A stretch of DNA of 64,000 nt from contig JAWKPW010000017.1 of assembly GCA_041390465.1 (NCBI GenBank), positions 1 to 64,000 on the forward strand. The letters are read 5' to 3'. Position 1 is the first letter of the stretch. Each line of letters opens with the position of its first letter. Source of the stretch: JAABRU01 sp041390465. GTDB lineage: Bacteria; Desulfobacterota; Desulfobacteria; Desulfobacterales; Desulfococcaceae. The notes under the pieces were generated by a model. That model saw only the letters and a program-made list of their open reading frames with translations, searched no databases and was not told where the DNA came from. The position numbers and the translations under genes are program-made. Positions 1 through 9,940 of the stretch are shown piece by piece.

Positions 1-3000
1 CTGGGACTGTTTTTCTTCTTCCGTGGCTCGGGCAAGTTCCACGCATCCGAAACCGCCGCCTTCCACCAGATCTTTGCCGTCCGCATTGGGATCGCGGAAG
101 GTGTTGACACCGATGATGGGCAACTCTCCCGTATGCTTGAGAACCTCGTAGTAAATGGATTCTTCCTGAATCTTGCTGCGCTGATAACCGGTTTCCATTG
201 CACCCAGCACGCCTCCGCGCTCGGTAATCCGGTCAAATTCCGACAGCACAGCCTCTTCCACCAGATCGGTCAGTTCCTCCACAATGAAACTGCCCTGCAA
301 CGGGTTCTCGTTTTTCGCCAAACCCCATTCCCGGTTGATAATCAACTGAATCGCGAGCGCACGGCGCACGGATTCTGTTGTGGGTGTGGTGATTGCCTCA
401 TCAAACGCGTTGGTGTGCAGACTGTTGCAGTTGTCATAAATCGCGCACAGGGCCTGCAAAGTGGTGCGGATGTCATTGAACTGAATATCCTGGCTGTGCA
501 GAGATCTTCCCGATGTCTGAATATGGTATTTCAGTTTCTGGGTGCGTTCGGATGCCCCGTATTTCTCCCGCATGGCAACAGCCCAGATTCGGCGTGCCAC
601 CCGTCCGATGACTGTGTATTCCGGCTCCATGCCGTTGGAGAAGAAGAAAGACAGGTTCGGCCCGAACTGATCCATGTCCATGCCTCTGGAAAGATAGTAT
701 TCCACATAGGTGAAACCATTGGCAAGGGTGAAGGCCAGTTGGGAAATGGGATTCGCTCCTGCTTCCGCAATGTGATAACCGGAAATGGACACGGAATAGA
801 AGTTGCGCACATTGTTCTGCATGAAAAATTCCTGAATGTCACCCATCATCTTCAATGCAAATTCAATGGAAAAAATGCAGGTGTTCTGTCCCTGATCCTC
901 TTTGAGAATATCGGCCTGCACAGTTCCGCGCACATTGGACAGGACCATGGCCCGGATTTCATCATATTCTTCGGGAAAAGGATCTCTGCCGTTTTCCGTC
1001 TTGAACTTGTCCACCTGCTGATCAATGGCTGTATTCAGGAACATGGCCAGCATGATGGGCGCGGGGCCGTTGATGGTCATGGAAACGGATGTATTGGGCG
1101 CACACAGTTCAAATCCGCTGTACAGCACTTTCACGTCGTCCAATGTGCAGACACTCACACCGGAATTGCCGATTTTCCCGTAAATGTCGGGCCGGACTTC
1201 CGGATCATAACCGTACAGCGTAACGGAGTCAAACGCGGTGGAAAGACGTTTGGCTTCGTAATTTCCGGAAAGCAGACGGAATCTGCGGTTGGTGCGCGCG
1301 GGATCGCCTTCTCCTGCGAACATGCGGGTGGGATCTTCACCCACCCGTTTCAGAGGGAACACACCGGAGGTAAAGGGGAAATAACCGGGCAGATTTTCCC
1401 GGCGCATCCACCGGTAGATTTCTCCGGGGTCTGTGAACTGGGGCAGGGAAACTTTGGGAATTTTTTTGTGGCACAGAGATTCCGTGTAAAGCGGAACCCG
1501 GATTTCCCGATCCCGCACATAATACACCAGATCATCTTTGGTGTAGCTGCCCGGAGTTCTTTCCCACTGTGACAGAAGCTCAGCAGTTTCCTTTATCCAG
1601 CAAACGCCAGGCGGCTTCGCCTCTTTTTTCAGGCGTTCCAGCAGTTGAGCTTTATCTCCGGACAAATCACTTTCACTGACGGTTTTTGCGGTTTCTTCCA
1701 GATGCCATGTTCTTCGCACAACTGCTGCCTGATCTTCGGTATGAACATGATAATTGCGAACAGTTTCAGCGATTTCCGCCAGATACCGGGTTCTTTCCGG
1801 CGGAATGATGATGGTTTTGGAACTCGATGTTCTGGTTTCCGGTCTGGGCAGATGGGATTCAAATTTCACTCCGGTTCTTTCCGCGACTGTATCCAGCAGG
1901 CAGTGATACAGAGCGGTGACACCGTCATCATTGAATTTGGATGCAATGGTTCCAAAAACCGGCATGTCTTCCGGAGCTTTGTCCCACGCGTTGCGGTTGC
2001 GCTGCACCTGTTTCCGCACATCACGCACGGCATCCTCACCGCCCCGTTTTTCATATTTGTTCACCACAACAATGTCAGCAAAATCCAGCATGTCAATTTT
2101 TTCCAACTGGGAAGCCGCTCCAAATTCGCTGGTCATGACATACATGGGAATATCCACCAGATCCGTGATAATGGAATCACCCTGACCAATGCCTGCGGTT
2201 TCCACAATCACCAGATCATATCCGGCCGCTTTGGCCACATTGATGGCATCCGGCAGAAAATCCGGAATTTCCACATGGGATCGCCGGGTGGCCAGAGAGC
2301 GCATATATACACGGGGATCATCAATGGCATTCATGCGAATCCGGTCGCCGAGCAGCGCACCGCCTGTTTTTCTGCGGGAAGGATCACTGCTGATAATGGC
2401 AACGGTAATGCCTTCAATATCATGGAGCAGCCGCAGGATCAGTTCATCGGTCAGAGAGGATTTTCCCGCGCCGCCTGTGCCGGTGATGCCGATGACCGGA
2501 ATTTTTTTATCTCCGATGCGCTTTGCCAGTTCTGCGCGCAGTTTTGCCAGATGCCCGTTTTTCTGGGATGCAGCCTGCTCCACTGCGGTAATCAGCCGGG
2601 CAGTCAGAAGTTTGTTTTGGGGGCTGAGCTGATCAAAATCATAGGTTTCCTCTTTGCCCAGAGGAAAATCCATTGTTTTTACCATGTGATTGATAATGCC
2701 CTGCAGTCCCCATTTGGCTCCGTCTTCGGGAGAATAGATTTTGGCAACACCGTAATCTTCCAGTTCCCGGATTTCCTCGGGAACAATCACGCCGCCGCCG
2801 CCGCCGAAAACCCGGATATGGGTTGCATTTTTTTCCTTTATCAGATCAACCATGTATTTGAAAAATTCCATATGGCCGCCCTGATAGCTGGAAACCGCAA
2901 TTCCCTGCACATCTTCTTCCACAGCCGCGTCCACAATCTCCTGCACCGAGCGGTTATGTCCCAGATGAATCACCTCCACGCCGGTGCTTTGCAGAATTCT

Positions 3001-3102
3001 GCGGAAGATATTGATGGATGCGTCATGCCCGTCAAACAGGGAAGTCGCTGTCACGACTCTGACATTGTTTTCAGGTTTGTAGGGTTGTACTTCAATGCTC
3101 AT
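1..3102 (-). CDS. icmF: Fused isobutyryl-CoA mutase IcmF (3' end cut by window edge)
   Basis: Radical B12 enzyme that interconverts isobutyryl-CoA and butyryl-CoA (or related acyl-CoAs), with its G-protein chaperone built in. The reading frame is open from the ATG at 3102 to the edge. Order seen: N-terminal B12-binding domain with the DGHDAS cobalamin-ligand motif, GGHMEFF and FGGGGGVI; then a MeaB-like GTPase domain with P-loop GTGGAGKSS and a base-recognition motif NKYEKRG (the usual Asp is Glu); then the mutase TIM barrel (RFRLLSGNYEAKRLSTAFDS, SVSMTINGPAPIMLAMFLN, ISGYHIAEAGA). This domain order is diagnostic of IcmF rather than separate methylmalonyl-CoA mutase subunits. AAGGAG-like sequence (aaggagaaaaaat) precedes the start. 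It lies downstream of, and co-directional with, the tetR gene. Preferred substrate cannot be read from the sequence. Confidence 0.95.
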   Translation of the reverse strand, partial: MSIEVQPYKPENNVRVVTATSLFDGHDASINIFRRILQSTGVEVIHLGHNRSVQEIVDAAVEEDVQGIAVSSYQGGHMEFFKYMVDLIKEKNATHIRVFGGGGGVIVPEEIRELEDYGVAKIYSPEDGAKWGLQGIINHMVKTMDFPLGKEETYDFDQLSPQNKLLTARLITAVEQAASQKNGHLAKLRAELAKRIGDKKIPVIGITGTGGAGKSSLTDELILRLLHDIEGITVAIISSDPSRRKTGGALLGDRIRMNAIDDPRVYMRSLATRRSHVEIPDFLPDAINVAKAAGYDLVIVETAGIGQGDSIITDLVDIPMYVMTSEFGAASQLEKIDMLDFADIVVVNKYEKRGGEDAVRDVRKQVQRNRNAWDKAPEDMPVFGTIASKFNDDGVTALYHCLLDTVAERTGVKFESHLPRPETRTSSSKTIIIPPERTRYLAEIAETVRNYHVHTEDQAAVVRRTWHLEETAKTVSESDLSGDKAQLLERLKKEAKPPGVCWIKETAELLSQWERTPGSYTKDDLVYYVRDREIRVPLYTESLCHKKIPKVSLPQFTDPGEIYRWMRRENLPGYFPFTSGVFPLKRVGEDPTRMFAGEGDPARTNRRFRLLSGNYEAKRLSTAFDSVTLYGYDPEVRPDIYGKIGNSGVSVCTLDDVKVLYSGFELCAPNTSVSMTINGPAPIMLAMFLNTAIDQQVDKFKTENGRDPFPEEYDEIRAMVLSNVRGTVQADILKEDQGQNTCIFSIEFALKMMGDIQEFFMQNNVRNFYSVSISGYHIAEAGANPISQLAFTLANGFTYVEYYLSRGMDMDQFGPNLSFFFSNGMEPEYTVIGRVARRIWAVAMREKYGASERTQKLKYHIQTSGRSLHSQDIQFNDIRTTLQALCAIYDNCNSLHTNAFDEAITTPTTESVRRALAIQLIINREWGLAKNENPLQGSFIVEELTDLVEEAVLSEFDRITERGGVLGAMETGYQRSKIQEESIYYEVLKHTGELPIIGVNTFRDPNADGKDLVEGGGFGCVELARATEEEKQSQ

Positions 3103-3214
3103 ATTTTTTCTCCTTATATTGGGTATAAAAAGGTATCAGGTTTTCAGGGTCAGTCCCGGTCCCTCAGGAACCCGGAAGGATTTTCTTCCGCTGAGGGGCA
3201 GGGACGGAAAACCG

Positions 3215-3358
3215 GGGGTCAGTTGTCAGTTGTCAGTGAACAGTTGTCAGTGAACAGTTGTCAGTTGCCGGTATTGAGTTGTATGAAATAAGGAAGTCAA
3301 CGGCTGTCAGTTGTCAAAACATTCTGCAACATCAATTGATAACTGACAACTGTTCAGT
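3215..3358. repeat. CAGTTGTCAG tandem/inverted repeat cluster between tetR and icmF
   Basis: The 250-base gap between the tetR stop and the icmF start holds several direct copies of CAGTTGTCAGTGAA (about 3219-3266) and an inverted counterpart (AACTGACAACTGTTCAGTGA, about 3338-3357), so the transcript can fold into a long hairpin just after tetR. It may act as an attenuator or mRNA-stability element between the two genes; that role is inference. Confidence 0.6.
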
Positions 3359-4001
3359 GATTTCCTGTTCCTGTGGAAAGTCCCAGGATGAATTCGGTCT
3401 GCAGTTCTATATAATCCTCAATGCTGTAATGCCGGGCCAGAAACCATCTGCGGAAGGTCCACATATGACCCAGCACAGAGATATTGTGTGCCACCAGTTC
3501 AACGGATCTGCTGTCCATATGCGGAAAACTGCCGGATTCCACCAGCCGGGCCAGCACCTTTACAAAAATTCCTGTGATATTGATTTCGTTTTCCAGCACC
3601 TTCCTGCGCCACTGGGGCGGAAGGGACTGGGTTTCCTGATAAATCATCAGAATATGATCGCACATGCGGTGGCAGACCAGAAAATACTCCCGGATAACCT
3701 CAGCCAGTGCCTCCCTGCCCTTTGTCGTGCGTTTGAGCGCTTCAGCCACACCGCGTTCCACCTCGGCATGAATGGCCTCGCAGACCAGATACAGCACATC
3801 CTCTTTGCAGGAAACATATTCATACAAAGATCCGATGGAAAATCCGGCTGTTTTTGCAATCTGCCGTGTGGTGGTCTTGTGAAATCCCTTTTCAATAAAA
3901 AGCTGAACAGCAGCGTCCACAATCTGCCGCCGTCTTTTTTTTACCAATTCGGGATTTTTTATCTGTGTGGGGATATCCTTCAGACTGCCTGCACTGCCCA
4001 T
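3354..4001 (-). CDS. TetR/AcrR-family transcriptional regulator
   Basis: Repressor of 215 residues. The N-terminal helix-turn-helix is typical: RRRQIVDAAVQLFIEKGF, then TTTRQIAKTAGFSIGSLYEY, roughly residues 22-66. The C-terminal ligand/dimer domain is rich in aromatic and hydrophobic residues and resembles the TetR C-terminal domains found with fatty-acid and CoA metabolism genes. It lies immediately upstream of icmF on the same strand, and TetR/AcrR genes are known neighbours of icmF in several bacteria, so control of icmF by an acyl-CoA is the natural inference. A palindrome overlapping its own promoter (4070-4087) suggests autorepression. Confidence 0.9.
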   Translation of the reverse strand: MGSAGSLKDIPTQIKNPELVKKRRRQIVDAAVQLFIEKGFHKTTTRQIAKTAGFSIGSLYEYVSCKEDVLYLVCEAIHAEVERGVAEALKRTTKGREALAEVIREYFLVCHRMCDHILMIYQETQSLPPQWRRKVLENEINITGIFVKVLARLVESGSFPHMDSRSVELVAHNISVLGHMWTFRRWFLARHYSIEDYIELQTEFILGLSTGTGNH

Positions 4002-4069
4002 ATATGCTCCCTAATATTTTGTAATCATTATTTTATAAATATAAAAATCCGGAAAAAACCGAAATTATT

Positions 4070-4117
4070 TGAACGAGCGCTCAGTCATGCGTTATCACTT
4101 CCCGATATGTTTGTCAA
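4070..4117 (-). promoter_or_regulatory. Probable sigma70 promoter and TetR operator for tetR-icmF
   Basis: On the minus strand a consensus -35 TTGACA (4117-4112) is followed after 17 bases by a weak -10 (TAACGC, 4094-4089; overlapping GATAAC). Just downstream is an 18-base inverted repeat, TGACTGAGC/GCTCGTTCA (4087-4070), matching in 7 of 9 paired positions around an AGCGCT core. Placement over the start region fits a TetR operator. Binding is inferred, not shown. Confidence 0.6.
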
Positions 4118-4119
4118 GC

Positions 4120-5640
4120 ACTTAATGAAAAAATTTGTCTTTCATTTTGCGGCAGCAGGGCATTTTATGTGAAAAAACAGCAGTTTCATAGTGTTAATCA
4201 GAAAATGCTGTCAGAAAGCAGTTCTGTCATTTTTGTTCTGCCGGTTTACGGGAAAAAAGATAAAAAGATCTCTGCCATTGCAGTAAGCAGAGGGAATGCC
4301 AAACGGAAGTTGTCTGAGTCCTGATTTTCATGATGAACGGATTCTCAGGATGAAAAAAACATGATAATCCTTTCATGCGGTGAATCCGGCTTCATACCGA
4401 ATCGACATTGACTTGATCCCAATACAAGTTTGTTTTCAATGGAGAATCATTATAAAACAATCTGCGAAAATCTGTGCAATCTGTAGACAAAAATCTGCAT
4501 ATCAAGCAGATGAACGCAGATTTTGAATCCGCATAATACCAAATCTCCATTGAATTTGTGCAATGCCCGCCCTCAGGTCATAGGCAGGGGAGTCCGGGAC
4601 TGAAAGTCTGGGACACTGAAAATGATCCGGAAACCGGGCTGAAATTCCGTTTCACCCCATTCCCGCACTCCGGAATCAGACAGGCACGGTTTCAATGGCG
4701 AATTGGTATGATACCAATTCGCTTATTGATCTGAAACATAAAGTTTTTCTTTCAGAAAACCGGATTTTTCCGAAAAATCTGGTTTTTGAATACACGGAAA
4801 CCCTTTTTTTCCTGCTTGCAAGTATCTTTTCAATGGGGAATTGGTATGAGACTGAGTCCGGGCAGAAAAGAAACGGAATGGATTGGCATTGAAATTCATC
4901 TGATTTGGCAGGGCAGTCACCTGAAAATTTTCGGGGAGCAAAAACAGATTTTCTGAAAAAGGGAATTTGCCCGGAGGTTCAAACAGGATTTGACACCAAA
5001 GGAGAAAAATTATATAATTCTTATTATTTCAGCAAAGAAACAGGGAAAAAATTTTTTGGATAAGATTCTGAAAATAAAGTGATTGACAGTAAACGGCAGA
5101 ATGCCGTACTGGAACCGAAACCTGATCCGAATGGATCACAGAACCGATGCCATGATCCGCCAAAAGAGGAAGGGAAAATCTGATCTCTCCGGGGTGCAGA
5201 CACTTTCGGTTCAGGAACCCGCAGCGGGCGGAATAGGGAAACCGGGCATATCACAAATGCGAAAACACAGGCAGGGCAGCATCGTACTTGCCGATAAAGT
5301 TATTCATCTGCTCCGGGGAGGCCTCACGATGCGAAACAGAAAAATGCCAACAGATCGTACTGGCCGATCCCACAGATCAGACACAGTGATGAAATGAGAA
5401 TCTCGTCCTCAGTCAGCGGAAAAAAACCGCAGGGTGCAGAATGTGCGGGAAGGATCCTTATCCCAACTATTTCTACTAGTTCGGCCTGTCACCGGGTCAG
5501 TCATTCCGGTCACAGTGACGAACACAAGGATTTTGTGGAAAGCGGAGCAGTATGAGAATGGCCCTGTTTTGGGTCAAATTTCAAAACTGTGCCGAAACTG
5601 CGCCAGGCAGTAGCGGACTGTGTCCGATAACCGCCTGACC
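4120..5640. other. Gene-poor stretch with dispersed palindromic elements
   Basis: No convincing gene. Degenerate ATACCAAT/CCATTGA half-sites occur at 4394-4411, 4438-4454 and 4535-4554, and a full element lies at 4711-4847. On the minus strand around 5260-5430 short peptide-like stretches (LTEDEILISSLCLICGIG, EASPEQMNNFIGKYDAAL) lie in two different frames and could be the remains of an unidentified gene; this is weak. Confidence 0.4.
4711..4847 (+). repeat. Palindromic MITE-like element, copy 1
   Basis: Begins ATACCAATTCGC..ATTGA and ends TCAATGGGGAATTGGTAT, i.e. terminal inverted repeats of about 17 bases. It carries the phrase ATCTGAAACATAA, then a central hairpin AACCGGATTTTTCCGAAAAATCTGGTT, then CTTGCAAGTATCTTTTCAATGG. 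The same order recurs at 60051-60196 and, inverted, at 8119-8274. No coding capacity, so any mobility would need a transposase in trans. A second outward-facing terminus (4692-4709) abuts it. Confidence 0.75.
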
Positions 5641-6680
5641 TTATGCAATCCCCGTATCAGACCGATAGGCAGTGGCAGTCGCTCGCCTCTCTAACATTCC
5701 GCAAAACATGCCTCTGGGCACATGCGGATATTCATCATAGTAGAGCAGGCATTTTTTCTGAATATCCGGGGACATGCGGTTTATCAGTTCAGAAATGTGA
5801 TGCACCCCTGATGGGAAACGGGGATGTTTCGCAGTCCATATAGATTCTGTCAGCCCGTTTGCATGGGCCATCAGTTGCGGGCGGCATCATGTGTTGGTGT
5901 CGGTGGGCATAAGCACATTGTATCCGCTTGAAATGCTCCAAGGCAATTCCGTAACTGGCCATTCTTTCGGAACTGGAATGACGTGCATGGCAAAAATGGG
6001 ACGGATGACCCGTGCCCGTCCTCGTCCTGAAAGGTGTGTGTCAGGGTTTCCCTGTTTTCCTGCTTGCCAATCAGATGAATGTCAAAATAGGTTCTAGACT
6101 CACATCCGGAACCCCTGCACCGTATCCAGTCCCGGACCCAATTGCCCTTTTCAGTAAGGCTCCAGCACCTTTCGGTGCACAAACAGATCCGGTTTTGCAC
6201 TTTCCGGCGGATCGGGGCCACCACCCTTGTCCCAGAAAGAGTTTTTCCACAATGAACTGATCGCCGAGCCATTTTTTGCCGGGGTGTACATGGGGTTGAA
6301 AAGTGTGGTCAGAGAGATATATTCTATTCCGCCGATGTAATATTGTGCGGATAAATATAGATGCCGTCAATGTCCGCAGAAGACAGCCCACCTGTCTGAT
6401 GGAATGACGAATATCGCCGCCCGGCATCCAGCAGCAGACGGTATGCGACTTTTTCCCTTTTTCCAGAGGTCTCAAATTCAACGAGAAAATTGGAATGCCA
6501 TTTGGGATTGTATATTTTCCGGTTGTTTTTGGCAATTTCCTCTGCAAGCTCCAGGCCCGTGAGATTTTCGGCACGGCCTGCCAGGGCTTTGACAATTTCT
6601 CCCACCTTTTCCGCAGGAACGGCTTCCTCATAGGTTCCTGTGGCAAACGCCGACCCACCCCCCAGTGCCGTGATTCTCAT
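5641..6680 (-). pseudogene. Decayed MBL-fold metallo-hydrolase
   Basis: A good start (ATG at 6680 behind AAAGGAGCGGAAT) opens with MRITALGGGSAFATG, the first beta strand of metallo-beta-lactamase fold enzymes, and continues to LLLDAG. Further pieces lie in other frames: SSADIDGIYI, GGIEYISLTTLFNP, then YPHVPRGMFCGM close to 5690. The expected metal motif HxHxDH between IDGIYI and GGIEYI is destroyed (the bases read as SAQYY or PHNIT). At least four frame changes and several stops separate the pieces, so the gene is dead. It starts 13 bases after the end of the membrane-protein relic on the same strand and probably formed an operon with it. Confidence 0.75.
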
Positions 6681-6692
6681 ATTCCGCTCCTT

Positions 6693-7754
6693 TCAGGTTT
6701 GACCGTGTTCATGCGCCAGTTCCGTCACATACCATATCAGCCCCGCACTGACAAACAGGGAAAAGGCAAAAAGAGGAAAGCGGAATACTGGCCTGTGTTT
6801 TCCAGACCTGATGCGGAAAAAGGGATTCAGATACGTTAAAGTGACCATGTCCCGCATGCTGATCGCGGCAGACCAGCACCAGCATGGAACCGGGCCCAGG
6901 GCCCATACCGCTTTTTTCAGGCCAAAATAAAGCGTCTGTATGATCAGGAGGAGAGAAAGGAGGAAATTCAGGAAAAGTGTGCAGACTGCCTCCAGAAAAA
7001 GGTGCATGATGTCACGGGGCAGACGCATCTGGAACCAGAAGCCCGGTGAATCTGAAGCAGGGTGGGCAAACGTGAGATATTTCATCCCCAAAGCAATGGC
7101 CCCGGCATCAGCCTCTTTTCCTTTTCCTTTCAGGGTCTGGACGATGGCGATAAAAAGTCCGCCCACTTGCCACGGACGCAATGACAAAATGAAGAAATCG
7201 CGGCAGGAGAACCGGATCTGACAGATTGAGCAGGGTTCCGTCTTACGTGGGTGAAAAAGTTGCCCATGTTTCCGGCCTGGAGCATCAGGTCATATTGTTT
7301 GAAAAAGAAAAGCGACTGTCAGAAGCAGAAGCACGGCCAGGCCTTTGCAGCATTTCCCACTGCATCGGGCGTATCCTTGCCGAATTTGCTCCAGTACAGA
7401 AGACAATAGGCAATCAGGCCAGAAGCACGGCAGACAGCCAATAGACCGCCATAAGTTGCGAACTCATATAGACAAACTAAGCCCATAAAGCACCTGAAGA
7501 AAAGAAAAGGCAGCACGCCGAAGTTGACAGCCAGCGCAAAAACAACCGTCAGTTCTCCTGGATCCGGTGTCCCTTGCGCACCGGCGCCAGAGTCTTTTCC
7601 TGCCAAAAGAGGCAAAGAGGGAAATCACACTGACCCCGATGACAATATTGACCAGAAGAATGTGGACTGCAAAGCCCAGAATGAGAAACAGTTTGAACCA
7701 GCCCCATCCTGCCGGAACCGGTTCAGCCAGAGGAACAAGATGCAGCGGATTCAT
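6693..7754 (-). pseudogene. Decayed polytopic membrane protein (CydA-like style)
   Basis: Starts at ATG 7754 behind AAGGAGTGTGCAT with MNPLHLVPLAEPVPAGWGWF and a membrane helix (KLFLILGFAVHILLVNIVIG). Later pieces in other frames include TVVFALAVNFGVLPFLF, QVLYG, LIAYCLLYWSKFG and GMKYLTFAHPASDSPGFWFQ, then two more helices, ending at 6693. The spacing of helices and the FGVLPFLF...QVLYG phrase recall quinol-oxidase subunit I-like membrane proteins found beside redox genes in anaerobes; that assignment is tentative. Several frameshifts make it a pseudogene. It would have been co-transcribed with the MBL-fold relic. Confidence 0.6.
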
Positions 7755-7760
7755 ATGCAC

Positions 7761-8118
7761 ACTCCTTGTGATGATATGTTTTTTCTCAGAAACGGTCTTC
7801 AGAGGAATCGGTGGGCAGATGCAGGCAGCATATCGCCAACCGGAAAATCAGCCCGGCCATTTTTCTGAATTACACGCTTTTTCTGACATCATGCGAAAAG
7901 AATTTCGTCAAGGGGAAAAATTCATCTGCATATTTATTTTTCCTGTCCCTGTTCAAATCTTTCTGTACAAAATTCCCGCCCGGCTTTATAACACCGCCGA
8001 TAAAGAATCTTCACACTTATATTCCTGCTCTCTGAAACCACACGCGGCGGGAAATGGAAGAACTGATGGAAAATGCTCCGCCCGCAATCCCCAATGATTT
8101 GTCAGAAAGGATTATAAC
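7761..8118. other. Intergenic, no gene seen
   Basis: Between two relics. Moderately AT-rich, several short open frames, none with a credible start plus recognisable protein. Confidence 0.5.
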
Positions 8119-8274
8119 GTACCAAATCGCCATTGAAAAGATACCCGTAAATAAGGCGGACAGAAATTTCCGTGTATCCAAAAAATTGGATTTTCAGAAA
8201 AATCCGGTTTTTCTGACACTCGAAGCGATGGGAAAACTGACAATACTGTATCAGTTCAAAAGCGAATCGGTATA
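8119..8274 (-). repeat. Palindromic MITE-like element, copy 2 (inverted)
   Basis: Starts GTACCAAATCGCCATTGAAAAGATAC, holds the hairpin ATTGGATTTTCAGAAAAATCCGGTTTTTC, and ends AAAGCGAATCGGTATA. This is the reverse orientation of the 4711-4847 element, more diverged. Confidence 0.65.
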
Positions 8275-8341
8275 ACTGTATGAAATTGCATCCTGCTGTA
8301 TGCAAGAACCCTGATCGGGTTGATAAAAAAGTGCAAAAGTA

Positions 8342-8410
8342 ATGAAAACTGCATTGAAAATTGTGCTGCTGTCCGCGATGCTGAGTCTTCCGCTGTCTCT
8401 GTGTGCCTGA
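8342..8410 (+). pseudogene. Orphan signal-peptide remnant
   Basis: ATG at 8342 encodes a textbook secretion signal (MKTALKIVLLSAMLSLPLSL then CA) and then meets TGA. Nothing recognisable follows in any frame up to about 8560. It lies about 0.5 kb upstream of the ABC permease relic and could be what remains of its substrate-binding protein; this link is a guess. Confidence 0.35.
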
Positions 8411-8580
8411 AACAGCGGGGAGAATCCCAGGTGAAACCTGAAAACACCCTTGTCATCAAAGATGAGCAGATTTTCTCCGCCCCTGACCTTTCTCAATGCT
8501 GAGGAAATCCCCAGGTCTGTTTGTGGACATATGGAAACTAGGCAGAAAACCGGGCAGAAAACAGACTTTCTTTTTTCCTG

Positions 8581-8604
8581 TTCCCACGCCCTAGCGTGGG
8601 AACG
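8581..8604. repeat. GTTCCCACGC..GCGTGGGAAC palindrome
   Basis: Perfect 10-base arms around CCTA. Palindromes of this type are dispersed in many bacterial genomes. It is followed by GC-rich sequence without a T-run, so it is not a clear terminator. Confidence 0.6.
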
Positions 8605-8896
8605 CCCCGGATACCCTTGTCCAAAGCGGACTTGGTGATGAAGGGATTTGCCGGGAGCAGTGGGTGCACGTACTGACAAAAAATAACCAGTTAATATTAT
8701 TATATTTTTTAAAACATACTGATTTTGTCTGTATATAAAAAATACAATCTGTCAAATGATACATCCATAAATAATTAAGCTTATGCTGATTCCAACACAT
8801 CTTGAATTACAGATAAAAAAAATCAGCATGGAAGTCCCGCTACCGAAAATTATGCTTCAGGAAAGACCGCAGATCCGGCTCTGGAAGGGAACTGAC

Positions 8897-9940
8897 ATGA
8901 ATAAAAGAATAACAGCACAGCAACTGACGCAGTATGCACCAAAAATTCTCATGACGCTGGCCGGAGTTTTGTGTTTCACCACCCTGATTCTGTTTCGGTC
9001 GGTGCACCGCCCTCTGATACCGCTTGCATCTTGTCAAAGGTTTCGGGTTCCTGGATGCGTTTTTCCCGCGTCCTTGCCGCATGGATTCCCCGACCCTCTG
9101 CTCCGGTGGCCTGCTCTACACCTTCTCGCATAGGGGCTGTGGAATATCGGCGTGGAAGGACAGATGATGATGGGCGCGGTGACAACTCTTTGTGTTCTAT
9201 GCTCGGCATGGACGGAACTTCCATGCCCGGAGTGCGTTGATCATTGTTTTCTTGCCGGAATGCGGCCGGAGGCGGGATATGGGCTTTGCTGGCTGGTATC
9301 TGGAAAACCAAAGGCGGGGTGAATGAAATCTTTGGCGGGGTTAGCTCAATTTCGTGGCCCAGGCATTATCCGTGGTTGATTTTGTCCTGGAAACGTCCGG
9401 GCGTGGCTCCCATGAGCGGCACGGTGCGTTGCCCCGTGAACTGTGGCTGTTGCTGCCGTAAATCGCAAATCTCCGCCTGTCCTTTCAGCCCTGTGCCTGA
9501 CAAAGGCAGCCATTGTGATTACTTTCGCCTCTGATGTGCTTCGTTACACCCGCACGGTCTGCTGAAAGCCATCGGGCGGCAATCCGAAAGCCGCATGTAT
9601 TTTTCTGGCCTGAAACCGGAACGCTATATGCTGGTGGCCATGATGTTTTGCGGGCGGTTTTGCGGGGACTGGCTGAAGCATTCAGGCAGTGACAGATATT
9701 CATCACCGTCTGATCTGCCTTATTCTGCAGCGGTTACGGTTATCTTGCCCTGCTGGTGGTCATGCTGGCCAATTACCGGGTATGGATTGCACCGGTTTAG
9801 TGGCCTTTTTTTGCGCGCGCCTGAATGCAGGAAGCATCCAATCCGCCCGGGCGTAAAAGGAAACTGGATCTCTCAAGCGGCGTGATTCAGGAACGCTCGT
9901 GCTGGCGTTCCTTGTTGTGCAGGATGGTGCGGGAATGTAA
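8897..9940 (+). pseudogene. Decayed ABC permease of the nucleoside/simple-sugar (BPD_transp_2) family
   Basis: Starts MNKRITAQQLTQYAPKILMT with a first membrane helix. Pieces in all three forward frames then follow the family order: CSGGLLYTFSHR, ALLAGIWKTKGGVNEIFGG (the conserved LLAGxLKxKxGVNE loop), WKRPGV, KPERYMLVAMMF, SSGYGYLALLVVMLANYR, then LDLSSGVIQ-like sequence to a stop near 9940. In this family the permease carries uridine/guanosine or simple sugars with a BMP-type binding protein. More than six frame changes and stops make it inactive. No ATPase or second permease is left nearby. Confidence 0.75.

Noticed and set aside
133..1572. Long plus-strand open frame opposite icmF
   Set aside because: Shadow of the minus-strand mutase; the translated sequence is low-complexity His/Gly/Phe-rich and has no family features, whereas the minus frame reads as IcmF throughout.
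1645..3291. 548-codon plus-strand open frame
   Set aside because: Antisense of the IcmF GTPase and B12 domains; no ribosome site and no recognisable protein.
3215..3358. CRISPR-like or iteron origin repeats
   Set aside because: Too few, irregular copies and located inside a two-gene operon; no replication gene nearby.
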